Positions 36,377 through 47,800 of a DNA stretch of 64,000 bases are shown here, in pieces; the stretch's first letter is position 1, and the number at the start of each line of letters is the position of its first letter. Made by a program: the position numbers and the translations under genes. The stretch spans positions 1,054,001-1,118,000 of the forward strand of contig BDSL01000011.1 of the NCBI GenBank assembly GCA_003116995.1, in the 5' to 3' direction. The notes below the pieces were generated by a model. It was not told where the DNA came from. It worked only from the letters and a program-made list of their open reading frames with translations, and did not search any database. This stretch comes from Yamagishiella unicocca. Its lineage: Eukaryota > Chlorophyta > Chlorophyceae > Chlamydomonadales > Volvocaceae.

Positions 36377-37571
36377 GCTGCCGAAAAGTACCAAAATTGT
36401 GGTGATTGCGAAACACATCAAGTACAGCCCAAAGGCCCATTGCTTTTCAAGCCCAGTCTTGTTCGAGATCCACAAAATGAGCCGCTCAAACAGAGGCGCC
36501 ACCGCGATGGCGAGGCTGAAACGAAGTGGTCGCACAAAGTCCTGCAAGCAGCAAATCGGAAAACAGTTATTTATTGCTCGTGCGGTGGGAAGCGCTCGTT
36601 ATGTGAAATAACAGCCTGTACGTTGTGTTGCGGGATGGCTAAACGTTCGTGGGTTTGGTCCTGGCCAACTTCCTGTTGTAGCGTGAACCTGGCAGAACCA
36701 CGCGAAACATAAGCCGATACTTTGCAGAAAAGCCGATTGACTAAACGCGGAAATAATACTGCAGAAATTCTCCCAACAAGCGAAGCAGAAAGGGCAACTT
36801 CTAGAGAGCATTCTGGAAGGCTGATGACGCTTGTACGGCATGGCTGCCGAACTTGCCGTGCTAGCCCTATAAATCGTCTTTGACGTTGCACACCCCAAAG
36901 GTTCTACGGCACTTCCGAAGACTTCTTCTACTCCGTGGAAGGCCGTGGTGTCGAGGAAGTCACCTCGTGGACAGCCCGGCCCACACGCACACTCACCTGC
37001 ATCGTCCACAGCCCAGCGTAAAACCCAAGGAACGCAGGGAGCCAGCGGTGAAAGGCCCGTCGCCGTTACGAAACTGATCCATGCTATTCCGAAGCAGATG
37101 ACGTACGTTACATTAGAGATGAAACCTGCAGCACCTGTCGACGATCGGAGGTGATCAGCAAGGCATCGCACCAGGCATCGCACCAGGCATCGCACAAGGC
37201 ATCGCACAATCGTCTGAAGGCCGTATGGTATGCGCTGCACGCGGGTCGCACAGCCCGCCATTGGCGTCGGGGCTGGACTGACATGTGGCCCCATCGATGT
37301 GTAGTGGGCTTGCGATCCCCTCTTCCCCCGAGAAACTTGCGCACATTGGCTTGGCTTCCGGTTCAGTCGTGCGGTTCACGTCTGGGAGGTCACCTCCAGA
37401 CGAGGAATGCGACGCCCCTGAGGATGAACATGTAACGGAACTGCCACGAACGTACAACGGAATTGTGCGGGTGGCGATAGCTGGCAGCGGCGGCAGTGCC
37501 GGCTTCGTGATGCATGAGCATAATCCAGGCCGAGGCCGCACCGCCACACGGCTTTGAATATTGATGACCAT
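36377..37571 (-). pseudogene. Second copy of the plastid-type membrane protein, broken
   Basis: Homologous to 29,677-31,758 but disabled in three independent ways. First, its last exon is cut at the duplication junction, losing the final dozen or so codons and reading into antisense helicase-fragment sequence (PHQHLPLPHTPAPP). Second, in the exon-3 equivalent an 11-base deletion near 37,039 removes the PGQWP-coding bases and shifts the frame. Third, a deletion of about 850 bases (copy A 30,553-31,403) removes exon 2 entirely. At that deletion the 12-base unit GGCATCGCACCA has expanded to four near-copies (37,161-37,208). The transit-peptide exon (MVINIQSRVAVRPRPGLCSC) is intact. The last base before its donor has changed from G to T. 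Confidence 0.88.
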
Positions 37572-37801
37572 GTCTGTTACGCCAAAAGTCCCGCATACAT
37601 CAGTTATAAAGCATTGAGGTTTGTCGATTGGCCCAAGCAGGGCTAAGGAAGCGTTACGGCAGTGGTGGTCATCGCTCTGCTCCCGGATCCAAAGTATTTT
37701 CTGGCATCACCTTCGCGACCTTATATATATAATACATACCGCAGCCTCGTAAAGCACTTCGACCACCAACCGTCGATCTCGCACTGCAGTAACAAGCTAC
37801 C
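37572..37801. promoter_or_regulatory. Shared divergent promoter, right copy
   Basis: Duplicate of 31,759-31,982. The DJ-1 TATA element is kept and slightly extended (TTATATATAT at 37,721-37,730), and the TTATAA facing the broken membrane-protein copy also remains. Confidence 0.55.
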
Positions 37802-40591
37802 ATGACGAAGAGCGTGCTGTTTGTGTGTACCTCGTGGGACAAGCTCGGCCTAGAGTCAACTGAGCCAACTGGCTGCTGGTGGGTGTGATAGCGGATGTCT
37901 CGGATTGCATGCGTGGTCGCCTCGCTGAAGCTTTGCGTACCTGTACGTGCCGGATCCCAGGGCCGAGGAGGTTTGTGCTCCATACTACATCTTCACGCGC
38001 CATGGTTACAAGGTCGTTATTGCTTCAATAAAGGGAGGGGAAGTCCCCATGGACGATGCCAGCCTCAACCCGCCTTTTCTTACCAAGGAGGTGAGTTGCG
38101 GCTGTGGCGGGGCTTCCTGGTTGTGTGATGTGCCTTGCGTCGCGGTATTAGGTATGCGCGGGCGCGGAGGTGTGCACGCTTGTAGCTCATATGCTGCCGT
38201 GCGTATCCGTGCTGGCTGGGGAGAGGGTGCTGCCGGCTCCGCAGACCGTACTGCCGTGGCACAAAAGCGGAACTGATCCGACCTTTCCGGCATTATTGTT
38301 GGCTGACACGCTTTTGCTCGGACCCGTTCAGTGCGCACCCAACCCAACGTCTCCTTGACGGCCGTCGCGACGCACTGCCACCAGCACAACGACGCCGACC
38401 TTCACACCCACCTGCCGCGTCCCCATACGGCCACATCACGCAGGTCGAGGAGTTCCTTCTCGACGGTATGTTGCTGTGTCGTGCGTCGCATCGTTTGCGG
38501 ATGCGTTGTCGCATGGCAGGCGCATTGGGCTGCATCGCCTTCAACCCGGCGGTGTTAGGGGTGTGGCAGCCGGCCTTGCAGCTTAAGGCGGGCCCGCTTC
38601 CACTTCCACCCGGCCGTCCACTTGGTGTCTTGCCCCTCCACACTGCAAGCGCGGGCGCCACGCCCGCTGCAGCGGTCGCACCGCTGTCCAGCTGGTTGTG
38701 ACGTTGTGACGCTGGCATAGCTCCTCTCGCCGCCCAGGGGCCGCTGTCCTGCCTCACGTTCGAGGCCTAGTGTGTTGGTCCAGAGACAGCCAGCGCAATG
38801 GGCGATGGCCTGGGCTGCAGCTCCGTTGTCGCACCAAGCGCGCACCCGGCTGCTGCAGTGGGATACACGCCTTGCAGGGCAATAGCTCGGAAGCCCCGCG
38901 CGGAACATGAACCTTCCGCCGTCCTCCCACCCTTTCGCGCATGCAGACGCCGCCATGAAGGGCCTTATGGAATCGGTGCCGATCAGCGACGTCAAGGCGG
39001 CCGACTTTGACGCGATCTTTCTGCCCGGCGGCCACGGCACGTGCTGGGACTTCCCAGGTGAGTGCCGGCATCGCGTGCAAGGCCGCGTGCAAGGCCGACG
39101 CCGATTCTGTAGGTGCGGTAGTAAAGCTGGGGCTGTGAGCCATGCATAATGCGCGGTCCGCCGCCTGGTAGTGCGCACCCCGCAGCCCCCAATGCCGTCG
39201 AATTCCCCTCTCGCTCTGCAGCCCTACCTTGTGCCCGCCCCTCCGCTGGTGCCGCCGGTTGCCTGCGCTTCTGTACTACCCGTCACCCGCGCCCCTCCCT
39301 CGACCTGATCTAATCCCCATGCGGTCGGGCCCCCTCCCCAACCTTGCGGCGCCAGACAACGGCACGCTGATTGCGCTGCTGGAGCAGTTCGCCGCGGAGG
39401 GCAAGGTGGTCTCGTCGGTGTGCCACGGCCCCAACGGCCTCGTCAACGTCAAGGGGCCCGACGGCAAGCCTCTGGTGGCGGGCAAGAAGGTGGGGGAAGT
39501 AAGGGGCGGTTTGCAAACTGCCAGGCTGCCAGACGAGGGAAAGCAAGGGCACGCCTGGCTAAGATGCACCGCTCAAACCGTCCACCTGCTCTCAGCTACC
39601 CCGTCCCCGCGTATTTTCGTCCGTGCGGACCGCGATGCTTGGCCCCGTCACATCACTGCTCGCCTCGTTTGTGGCCCGTTGTGCTCATGGCGCGCGGTCC
39701 ACCTCCCTGCGTCTTTTCATGGGAGTTACGTCGTCACGTCAGGCCATGTGATGTCGCGTCGTGTCGCTCCATATCGCGCGTCACGACCTGATTTGAACTC
39801 TGTTTTGCTCGCAGTCCGGGCGCGTTGCCGCAATCCTAGTTAACTGCACTTCCTCCCACAACGCCCAATCGCCCTGCGCCCTCCGCAGCTGACTTGCTTC
39901 AGCGACGCTGAAGAGTTTGCTGTCGCCAAGGAGAAGCTGGTGCCGTTCATGTTGGAGGCCAAACTGCGGGAGCTGGGCTGCAAGTTCGAGTGCGCCAAGG
40001 AAAAGTGGGCGCCGCACGCCGTACGGGACGATAAGCTGATCACAGGCAAGGGGGCCCCGGCTGGCCGCGGGAGAGGGCTAAGGCAGGGGGGCGACGGTGA
40101 ATTGAGCGGGTGGGCTGGTGGCATCCCCCCCCCGGCTTCCTCACGTCGTCCGCAACTTTATGGTCAGTATTCGGGCGAGTCGGGACGTGCCGCGCTGTCC
40201 GCTCTCCCGTCGCTCGCCGCCTCCCCCAGTTCTCCAGCTAGCGCCCAAAACCAACCGGTTCCCTGCGTCGCGCGGGGTCCTCGCTCCCTTTCGCCTCGCC
40301 AATTTAGCTTAGCCGCCGAAGGTCGACACGACCTTCGTCGTTCGTATCCTCAACCCAGTTCTCCAGCATGCATCTCAAAACGTCTGTCCTAAACGGGTTT
40401 TTTTCTCGCATCCACGGGTCTTTCTCGAACTCCCCCACCCGAGTCCAGTGACGGTACGAGGGCATTGCCCCCTGCCCCACTCCTCCGCACCCTTGCTGAT
40501 CCCTCCTCTTTACTCACCCGAACCGCACACAGGCCAGAACCCCGCCAGCTCAGCCAAGGTTGCCGAGCTCGTGGTGGCGGCCCTTAGCTGA
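37802..40591 (+). CDS. DJ-1/Hsp31-like glyoxalase-type protein, copy B
   Basis: Same seven-exon structure as copy A with identical exon lengths: 37802-37878, 37961-38090, 38444-38465, 38947-39057, 39356-39489, 39889-40045, 40533-40591, giving 229 codons with no disruption. The Glu/Cys-His/Glu active-site residues are unchanged, and the GC-AG donor ACAG|GCAAGG is preserved. Differences from copy A are few and clustered: DAAMKGLMES for ESKKLLMES, FLPGGHG for FLAGGHG, and CAKEKWAPH for RAEEMWAPH, plus Ile/Phe and Gly/Ala changes. Introns differ more: about 110 extra bases before exon 6 and about 300 extra bases (40,130-40,440) before exon 7. Both copies therefore look able to make protein. Copy B keeps the original downstream sequence, including a TGTAA at 41,265. 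Confidence 0.9.
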
Positions 40592-41868
40592 CCCGCGGGA
40601 GGCCCGGGAGCAAGCTTTGACAGCGGCTTCGCTTCCATGATGTACGCAATTAACACGGCGTGCGGCGCCAGGGGTGGCCAGGGCCAGAACTACAGCCAGG
40701 GCCACAGCCAGGGCTACGGCAATGCTGGCATTGGAGCTGGCGTGGGCTATACGGGGAGTCACGGCGTGGGCGCGTCCCTGGCCCCGGGGGCGGGGGCGTC
40801 GGGACTTGGCGGCGGTGGCGGCGGTGGCGGCGGCTCCGAGGGTTTGAGTTGCTCGCAGGGTTGGGCCGGCGGTGGCCCCGCCGGGTGGGGTGCACCGACT
40901 CGGTAGCACTAGCGTGCGCGTTGGTACACACTCGGACGTTGCGACCCTGCTGGATACGGTTTTGTTGGCCGCGGCCATAGCCTTGTTGTACATGTTCGGA
41001 TCTGCATGGATGCCGTACACTGCTGAGACCAAACCAGCGGCATGCGAGATGCGTGCCCTTGTTTGCGATGCGCGCGCATTGTACCTTTGCCAGACGCCGC
41101 ATTTGGCTCTGATGGGTATCCATATTGACGAGCTAACTTCCTCCGATTGGCAGACGCCACCATCGGGGGAGGGCGCGGACTTGCAGCAGTTGCCAGCATG
41201 CGGTGTGAAACTGCGCCCTGTTGGCGTGGTCACGATACGTAGTAGAGCGCTGCAGACGCGCAATTGTAACGACACACGGCGTTTGGATACAGACGGCATG
41301 ACTTGGTGGGGCGGGGTTGAGGCTGGTTGGCAGGCGCATCGGCAGGCAAGCCTGATGCGATTGCAGAGACAACACGCGAGGGTGAACTTGACGCTAATTG
41401 TATGATGGTAACCGACACGTCAGCAGCAGCACCAGCAGGCGCGGGCTGACACAGGAGAAGCCTCCGAAGCCTATCGTACGAAACGCTTGTCCACACAATA
41501 GAGCTCCTTTAAACTTTAAGTTCGAAAGGATACTCTGTGGGAGCGTATTGGTTATAGCCGTGCTGATGAGTCTTTACGAGTTGGAACCACGCCGATGCTC
41601 GGACTCCACTGCAACCCCGGACGGGGTTACAAGCCAAGCTGAATCGATCAAATGGCTCACTACTAACTGTTAATTTGATGTTAACATCCGTGCGAAGACA
41701 ACAACTTGGTACTTCGACGCACAACGGGATGAGCGAATGCCACAGCTACGCTGTATAATATGTCTTATTATCCGTGGCGCTTGGGTGAATCCTTCGCCTA
41801 AAATGCAGAGTTTGAAGCCGTGGAACTGACGTATGCCGTACGGCTAGCCGAAGCGTCACTCAAGCCGA
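40592..41868. other. Spacer between DJ-1 copy B and the helicase gene
   Basis: The first 340 bases are the duplicated DJ-1 3' region with the Gly-rich frame (40,637-40,906). After about 40,935 the sequence has no counterpart elsewhere in the window. The remainder is 3' UTR and the helicase promoter; no other gene is seen. Confidence 0.6.
41265..41269 (+). terminator. Candidate poly(A) signal TGTAA for DJ-1 copy B
   Basis: TGTAA about 675 bases after the copy B stop. The equivalent region of copy A has been replaced by the copia remnant. Confidence 0.4.
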
Positions 41869-44800
41869 ATGGCATCGGACACGCCACCAGTATCACCGGC
41901 GGATCCCCTTGAGCGGACCCGGACTGAGGTATTGGAGCTTGCGAGCGCTTCAAACGGCGTGTCTCCACCGCCGCCAAGCGCCCCCGCCGGGGATCCCGGG
42001 CCAGCAAACGCAATCAGGGAGCGGGCTGAGCAGCTTGCGTTGGAGGTGCTAGAGAGGGGCCTGGCGGCGGCCGTCAGGGCCCGGCAGTCAGACGGGGAGA
42101 CCCATCCGCGACCCCATCAGGTGAGGCGGAGTATGGTCGTACGGGTGCAAGCACGGGGTTTAAAGAGAATCCGCGAATCCACGGCCGACAAGCACGCAAG
42201 CACGGGGGAGTGGTGCTGGTAGGGAAGGTGTTTCCGTGGCTCTGGCGGTTTCACGCATGAAGCCGGCCGAGCCACGCTACAGCAGGAAATCAGTTAGCTC
42301 CACGCCGTTCCTGGCCTCAGCCATTACACCCACCATTGGCCACCTCACCACCTGACCTCGTGCTTCCCTGCTCCCGTGCCCCCCTGCCGGTCTCTCGGGT
42401 CAGTTGGACGCTGTGGCGAGGCTCCTGGAGGCCGTGTATTGGGACTGCAATGCTCCCGCTCCAGTTAACTACCTTCTGCAGGTTGGTTGGCTGGTTGGTT
42501 GGTGGGTTGGTTGACTGGTTGCGCGCTTGGGGAGTGTGCGGCGATTAGCGTAGATGGATGTTCCTCGCGGCCAGACACCTGGTGAGACTCTCAGCACCCC
42601 ATATTACTGGTCTCTACCTGGCGTCTGCTCCACCTGCTGCTTACCGCTGCCGCTACTTCGGCTGCTACAGCGGCTGCTACTGCGGCTATCTAATAATGTT
42701 GCTACTGCGGCTGCTGCTGCTCTGCTGCAGCACTCCACCGGCAGCGGCAAGAGCTTCACCATCGCTGCTCTGGCGGTAGCGCTGGCCGGCTGGGGGGATG
42801 CCGCCGGCGGGGCGGTGGGCACTGTGCTGGTGATCAATGACCGCCTGCAGCTGGACCGGCAGCTGGGGGCGTGCGTGGAGGCGTTCTGGGCGGGTGAGCG
42901 GCGGGGCGGGAGGAGACGAGGGAGGAGGTGAGGGAGGAGGCGAGGGAGGAGGCGAGGGAGGGAGGGGTGTGCGTGCTGGGGGCTCCTTATACAAGGGATA
43001 GGGTTCAGCATGCAGCGAGGACGCCACGATTTGACATTGTAGGCCATGACTGTTGCCACTGGCCATGACTTTGACGCTGCTACCGTACAATGGTACGATG
43101 CGTCCGTACGGTATCGTGGACCCAAGCCCTGCGCATCAATGGGGTGCAGGTGAAGTGCAGGTGAAGCGCTCCTTGCAAGACTTCCCTGTCGCCCGTGATT
43201 GCCTGTTCAGGCAATGCCCGGCCCGTGGGCGGCCTCCGGCGAGCCAACACGACCGCCGAGCTGTCGGCCTTCCTGTCCGCCCCCCCTGGAGCACCCAACC
43301 GCCCCGCAGTGGTGCTGACCACAGTGCAGAAGCTGGCGACGCTGTGGCGGGCTGGCGGGGGGAGAGCCAGGGCGGCGGGAGGCGGCGGCGGGGGCGTGGG
43401 AGGCGCGCAGGTGGGCAGGCTGCCGGGCAGGTAGAGAACGAAATGTGCTTTAAAGGGGAACGGAATGTGGGGATGGGGTGTTGTGGGGTTGTGGGTTATT
43501 GTTGCGGGGCTGTGGGGAAGCGAGCCCGCGCGCCATCACTGCTACTCCGACCCACGGGACGCCGCCGGTCTCACCATCCAGGTCCGCGTGGCGGTTATCG
43601 CTGACGAGGCGCACCGCCACCACGGGCACGGTACGACGGATCAGATCCACCAGATCCTATCCAGCGCCCTGGGCCATGGATCCGGTGCCGCCCGCGGCGG
43701 CGGCGGGGGTGGCGACAGGGGCGGGGGCACGAGCAAGCGGCCGCAGCCGCGCCAGCAGCCGCGTGGGCTAACCTACTTCGGCTTCACTGCCACCCCAAGT
43801 CCGAAGGTGGGTCTGGGGTCGCAGGGGGAAGCAAGGGGGAGCAAGGGGGAGCAAGGGGGAGCAAGGGGGAGCAGGGGGAAGCAAGGGGGAGCAAGGGGGG
43901 AGCAAGGGGGAGCAGGGGAACATGGCGGGTAAAAGGAGCTTTGAAGGAGCGGTAAGGGGCTGAGGATCGCCCAGGTTGCGCGGCGAGTGATGACGGATAT
44001 CTCCGACCCACTTGACGGCACCTCCCGCCATGAGTCCGCCAACCCGCTACGGCTATGATGGTACCCCGGCCCGCAGGCGCTGCAGCTGTTTGGGGTCGCT
44101 CGGGAGGTGCCCGCCGACCCAGTGGACGACGATGGTGGGGACGGCGACGACGAGGAGGTTCGCGGCAGTGAACGGCGGCAGCAGCAGCAACAACAGCGGG
44201 CACAACCCAAAGCCCCTCGCGCCGCTGCTGGGGCTAACTCCGGGCCTGAAATAGAGCAAGTGCTGGCGGCAGAGGTCGGCGATGCAGCCGGCGGTGTCGG
44301 CGCCGAAACCGCGTTGCTGTACGCACCGTACCACTCGTACAGCATGCGAAATGCCGTACATGACGGCTTTGTCCTCGATGTGCTGCGGTCGTACACGGCG
44401 GTCACGCCGCGGCTGCAGATCGCCGGAGTGCGCGCCGACGGCACGGCGGCGGCGGATCAGGATCCGAATTCGGATCGGGGGCAAGGGCCAGCTGCCGAAG
44501 CTGCAGAGTTTGCTGAGGAGGTGCTGGTGGAGGCGGCATCCAACAGCAGAGACGTCGTGGAGCGCAAGGTGGTTGCTCTGGGGAGATTTCCGTTGGGTTT
44601 CGGTTTGAGGGTTGGGAGATTAGGAGACCTAGTGCAACATCCGGCGGGCAGCTGTCCAGGGTTTCTGGATCCAGGAGGCCTCCATAGGGCCCATTAACCA
44701 TGGGATCTGGCAGCGGACCAGCAGTGCGCTGGCGTCCTCACACATTGCGCTCCTTGTGTTGCGGTCTGGAGTGGTGAGGCGCGTTGCTAGCCACCGAGAA

Positions 44801-47800
44801 GCCCATACGCTGGCAACCGAGTGCTGGCGGCTCGTACACTCGTCCTTACGTGTGTCCCCTCCCGCACCTCGTCCCCGTGCAGGCCACCTACGTGATCCGC
44901 CGCTTCTTAGCTATGTGGCGAGCCGCATCCTCCTCGGGCTTCCCCTCGTTCCGGGGTATGGTGGTGGCGCGCAGCCGGCAGCACGTGGTCTGGTTTGTGC
45001 AGGTGCGTGCGCGCGGGGGGGGGCCTCAGGGGTATGGGGGGCGAGGTCTGGGGGCCGGTGTTATGGGGCCTGGGAGGTGGGGCCCATAACACCACCTCCT
45101 AGGAGGAGGCCTTAGAACGGGCGAAGGCACTCTTTGCCGTATCAGACGTACAACTGTATCATCACTCTTCGGACCTGTAAACGTACAATCTCGTCCCAAA
45201 TGTCAGAATCGGTGACCATGTCCCTCCGCTCCCCCCTCAACCACACTCCCGATTTCCTAATCAGGCTCTGAGGCGAGCGGTGGCCGGCGAGCCGGAATTC
45301 AAAGAGCTAGCTGGTGCGTTGGGAGTTGCGACCGTTGGTTGTTAAGAGTTGGGTGGGTAGCGGTGTGGAGTCCTGGAGAGAAACGCGTTGCTGCTGGTGG
45401 GTGAGAAGGTAAGGGATAGCTTGTCGCAGCCTCTCGTGTTGGCCGCGGCTCGAAAATAACCACCGACGTGTGCTTCGCTCCTTACTTCTTACTTGTCGGT
45501 ACCTGCCTGCCTAGAAGGACGTCTTCTCCAAAATCCACTTTCGCGTTGCACCGCCTCCCTGAACGCCAACAGAAGCTGCTGCTGCCGCCGACCCGCGGGA
45601 CGGCGCCCTCAGCAGGGCCGGCCCGTCCGTCTTTGGCGCCTTCAGCGGCACAATCCCAGTGCCGGCTGCGGAGGCTTCGGAGCTGCAGCGGCAGTGCGGG
45701 CAGTGGCGGCGGAGGGCTGGGCCCGGCGGCGGAGCGGCGGCTGGAGCTTCCGTCCCAGGCGGAGGGGAGCAGCGGCGTGGCGGGGGCAGCGGCGACCCCG
45801 CAGGTGAGGCCACGTAATGCCGTACAGCAGGCGGCTGACGTTGCGATGTGGTGTCCCCGGTGCTGGCGAGGGTTTGGGGGTAGAGGCGGACAGGTGTGTG
45901 GGACTCTATTTTCTACGCTGCCTGGCCAACCCCGCGAATACTTCGCATCTATTCCTACAGTGTAATTAACTGTACTTAAGACCGGTACAGGGGCGGCTTA
46001 GAGGCCGGGGTCTTTAGTTGGCTTTGCGGCAGTTTGCGGCGTCCCACGCTGCTGATGGATTTTGTCATCGTATTCGCCTTTGTCGTACTGACCAGCATCG
46101 CGCCCATGGCCCTCAATGCCCCGCCCAGGGTCGGACTCGGACTCAGGTGGTACGGCACCGCCCAGCAAGTGCCGACGACGGGAGGATGGGAAGGTGCCCG
46201 GCGGCGGCCGGCGGCGACCCACGGGTCGCGGTCGCCGCGGCGGTCGCGGCCTGTCGGCGAATGGCTGGGATGCGGCCCTTTCGCATCTGGACAGTACGGA
46301 GGCCCACGCCATGGTCGGCAAAATCGTCGCCAACGGCGAGACGGGGGCGGGGGCGACAGATGCGTCGTCCAGTGGTGGCGAGGGGTCTGGGAGTGACGGC
46401 AGCAGCAGTGAGTGGGCGAGCGGCGTTGAAGAAGAAAGTAGTAGCGGCAGCGGTGACGGCAGCGATGATGGCAGCGGCAGCGGTGACGGCAGCGGCAGTG
46501 AAAGTCAAGGCGGGAGTGAAGGCGGGCGCGCGCGTGCTAGCAGGAGTGGCGGTGGCTGCGGAAGCGAAGGCGAGGCGTGTGACGACGATGGCGACGCCCC
46601 GAATGGCGGGGTGGAGATGAATGATGGAGCGGTGGATAAAGAGGCTGGGAGAGGTGTCAACGAAGCCCACGGCAGCGAGCTCACTGGCGGCGCCGGTGAG
46701 AGGCCGCGAAAGCGGCTTCGGAGGCAGCCTGGGGATGGGGAAGGTTCAGCGGGCTGGACGGATTCGGGCCCTGTGAGTGGCGGGGACGCCGACGTTGAAG
46801 CTGGCGGCGGCTGCAGCGGCGGCGGCGGCGCTAGCGTAAGCGTTGGCGCTCGCGGTGGGATGAGCTCCTTGTTTGGCAGCGGCTGTGAGACGTCGCAGCG
46901 GTCAGAGGGGCGGCGGCGGCGTGGCTCCGTCGGCGGCGCGGTGCACGCCGCTGTACGGCGGCAGGCCAGCCGCCTGACGGTGAACTCCAGGGCTGCAGCG
47001 GCGGCGGCGGCGGAGCCGGGGTGTGAGGCAGAGGCAGATGCTGGCGGGGATTGCGGCGGCGGCGTGGCTGACGGCGGCCAAGCTGGCGCCGCAGTGCTCG
47101 GCCGCGCCTCCGCCAACATCAACAGCAGCAGCACCCGGCGCATGACTCGGGCCATGTCCTCCTCCGCGGTTGCGCTCCTCGCTGGCCCTGGCCGCGAGGA
47201 TGATGGCGGCGGCGCCGCCGCCGGCGCTGCTGAGGCGGAGGGCTCCGTGCCGGTCAGTGAGGCCGACGTCAACGGTCGCGGCGCCGAGCCGGGTGCGGCC
47301 AGGCTGCTGGTGGTGTGCTCCAAGTACGAGACGGGGTACGATGACCCGCGCCTGGGGGCCATGTTCATCGACAGGTACGGCGTGTATGCAATTGCTGCGG
47401 GGCCCAATGCGCAGGGCAACCCCACCTCCCAACCCAACCGACAGCCCCCAGCACCGGTGCACACCTCCCTGCAGCCCGCGTCCGTTCGTGGCCTCACCCG
47501 ATAGCCCACGGCCATTCTTGGCCTCACCCGATAGCCCACGGCCATTCTTGGCCTCACCCGATAGCCCACGGCCTTTCTTGGCCTCACCCGATAGCCCACG
47601 GCCTTTCTTGGCCTCACCCGATAGCCCACGGCCTTTCTTGGCCTCACCCGATAGCCCACGGCCTAGCCCACGGCCATTCTTGGCCTCACCCGATAGCCCA
47701 CGGCCATTCTTGGCCTCACCCGATAGCCCACGGCCTTTCTTGGCCTCACCCGATAGCCCACGGCCTTTCTTGGCCTCACCCGATAGCCCACGGCCTTTCT

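Noticed and set aside
35533..36405. 290-codon plus-strand frame as an independent gene
   Set aside because: It is a partial copy of helicase exon 10 joined to foreign sequence at both ends, without start, promoter or helicase motifs.
42604..43125. Minus-strand frames of 134-173 codons opposite the helicase 5' part
   Set aside because: They are antisense to exon 3, which encodes the Walker A motif, and to GA-rich intronic repeat; composition is Ser/Pro/Arg-rich as expected for shadows.
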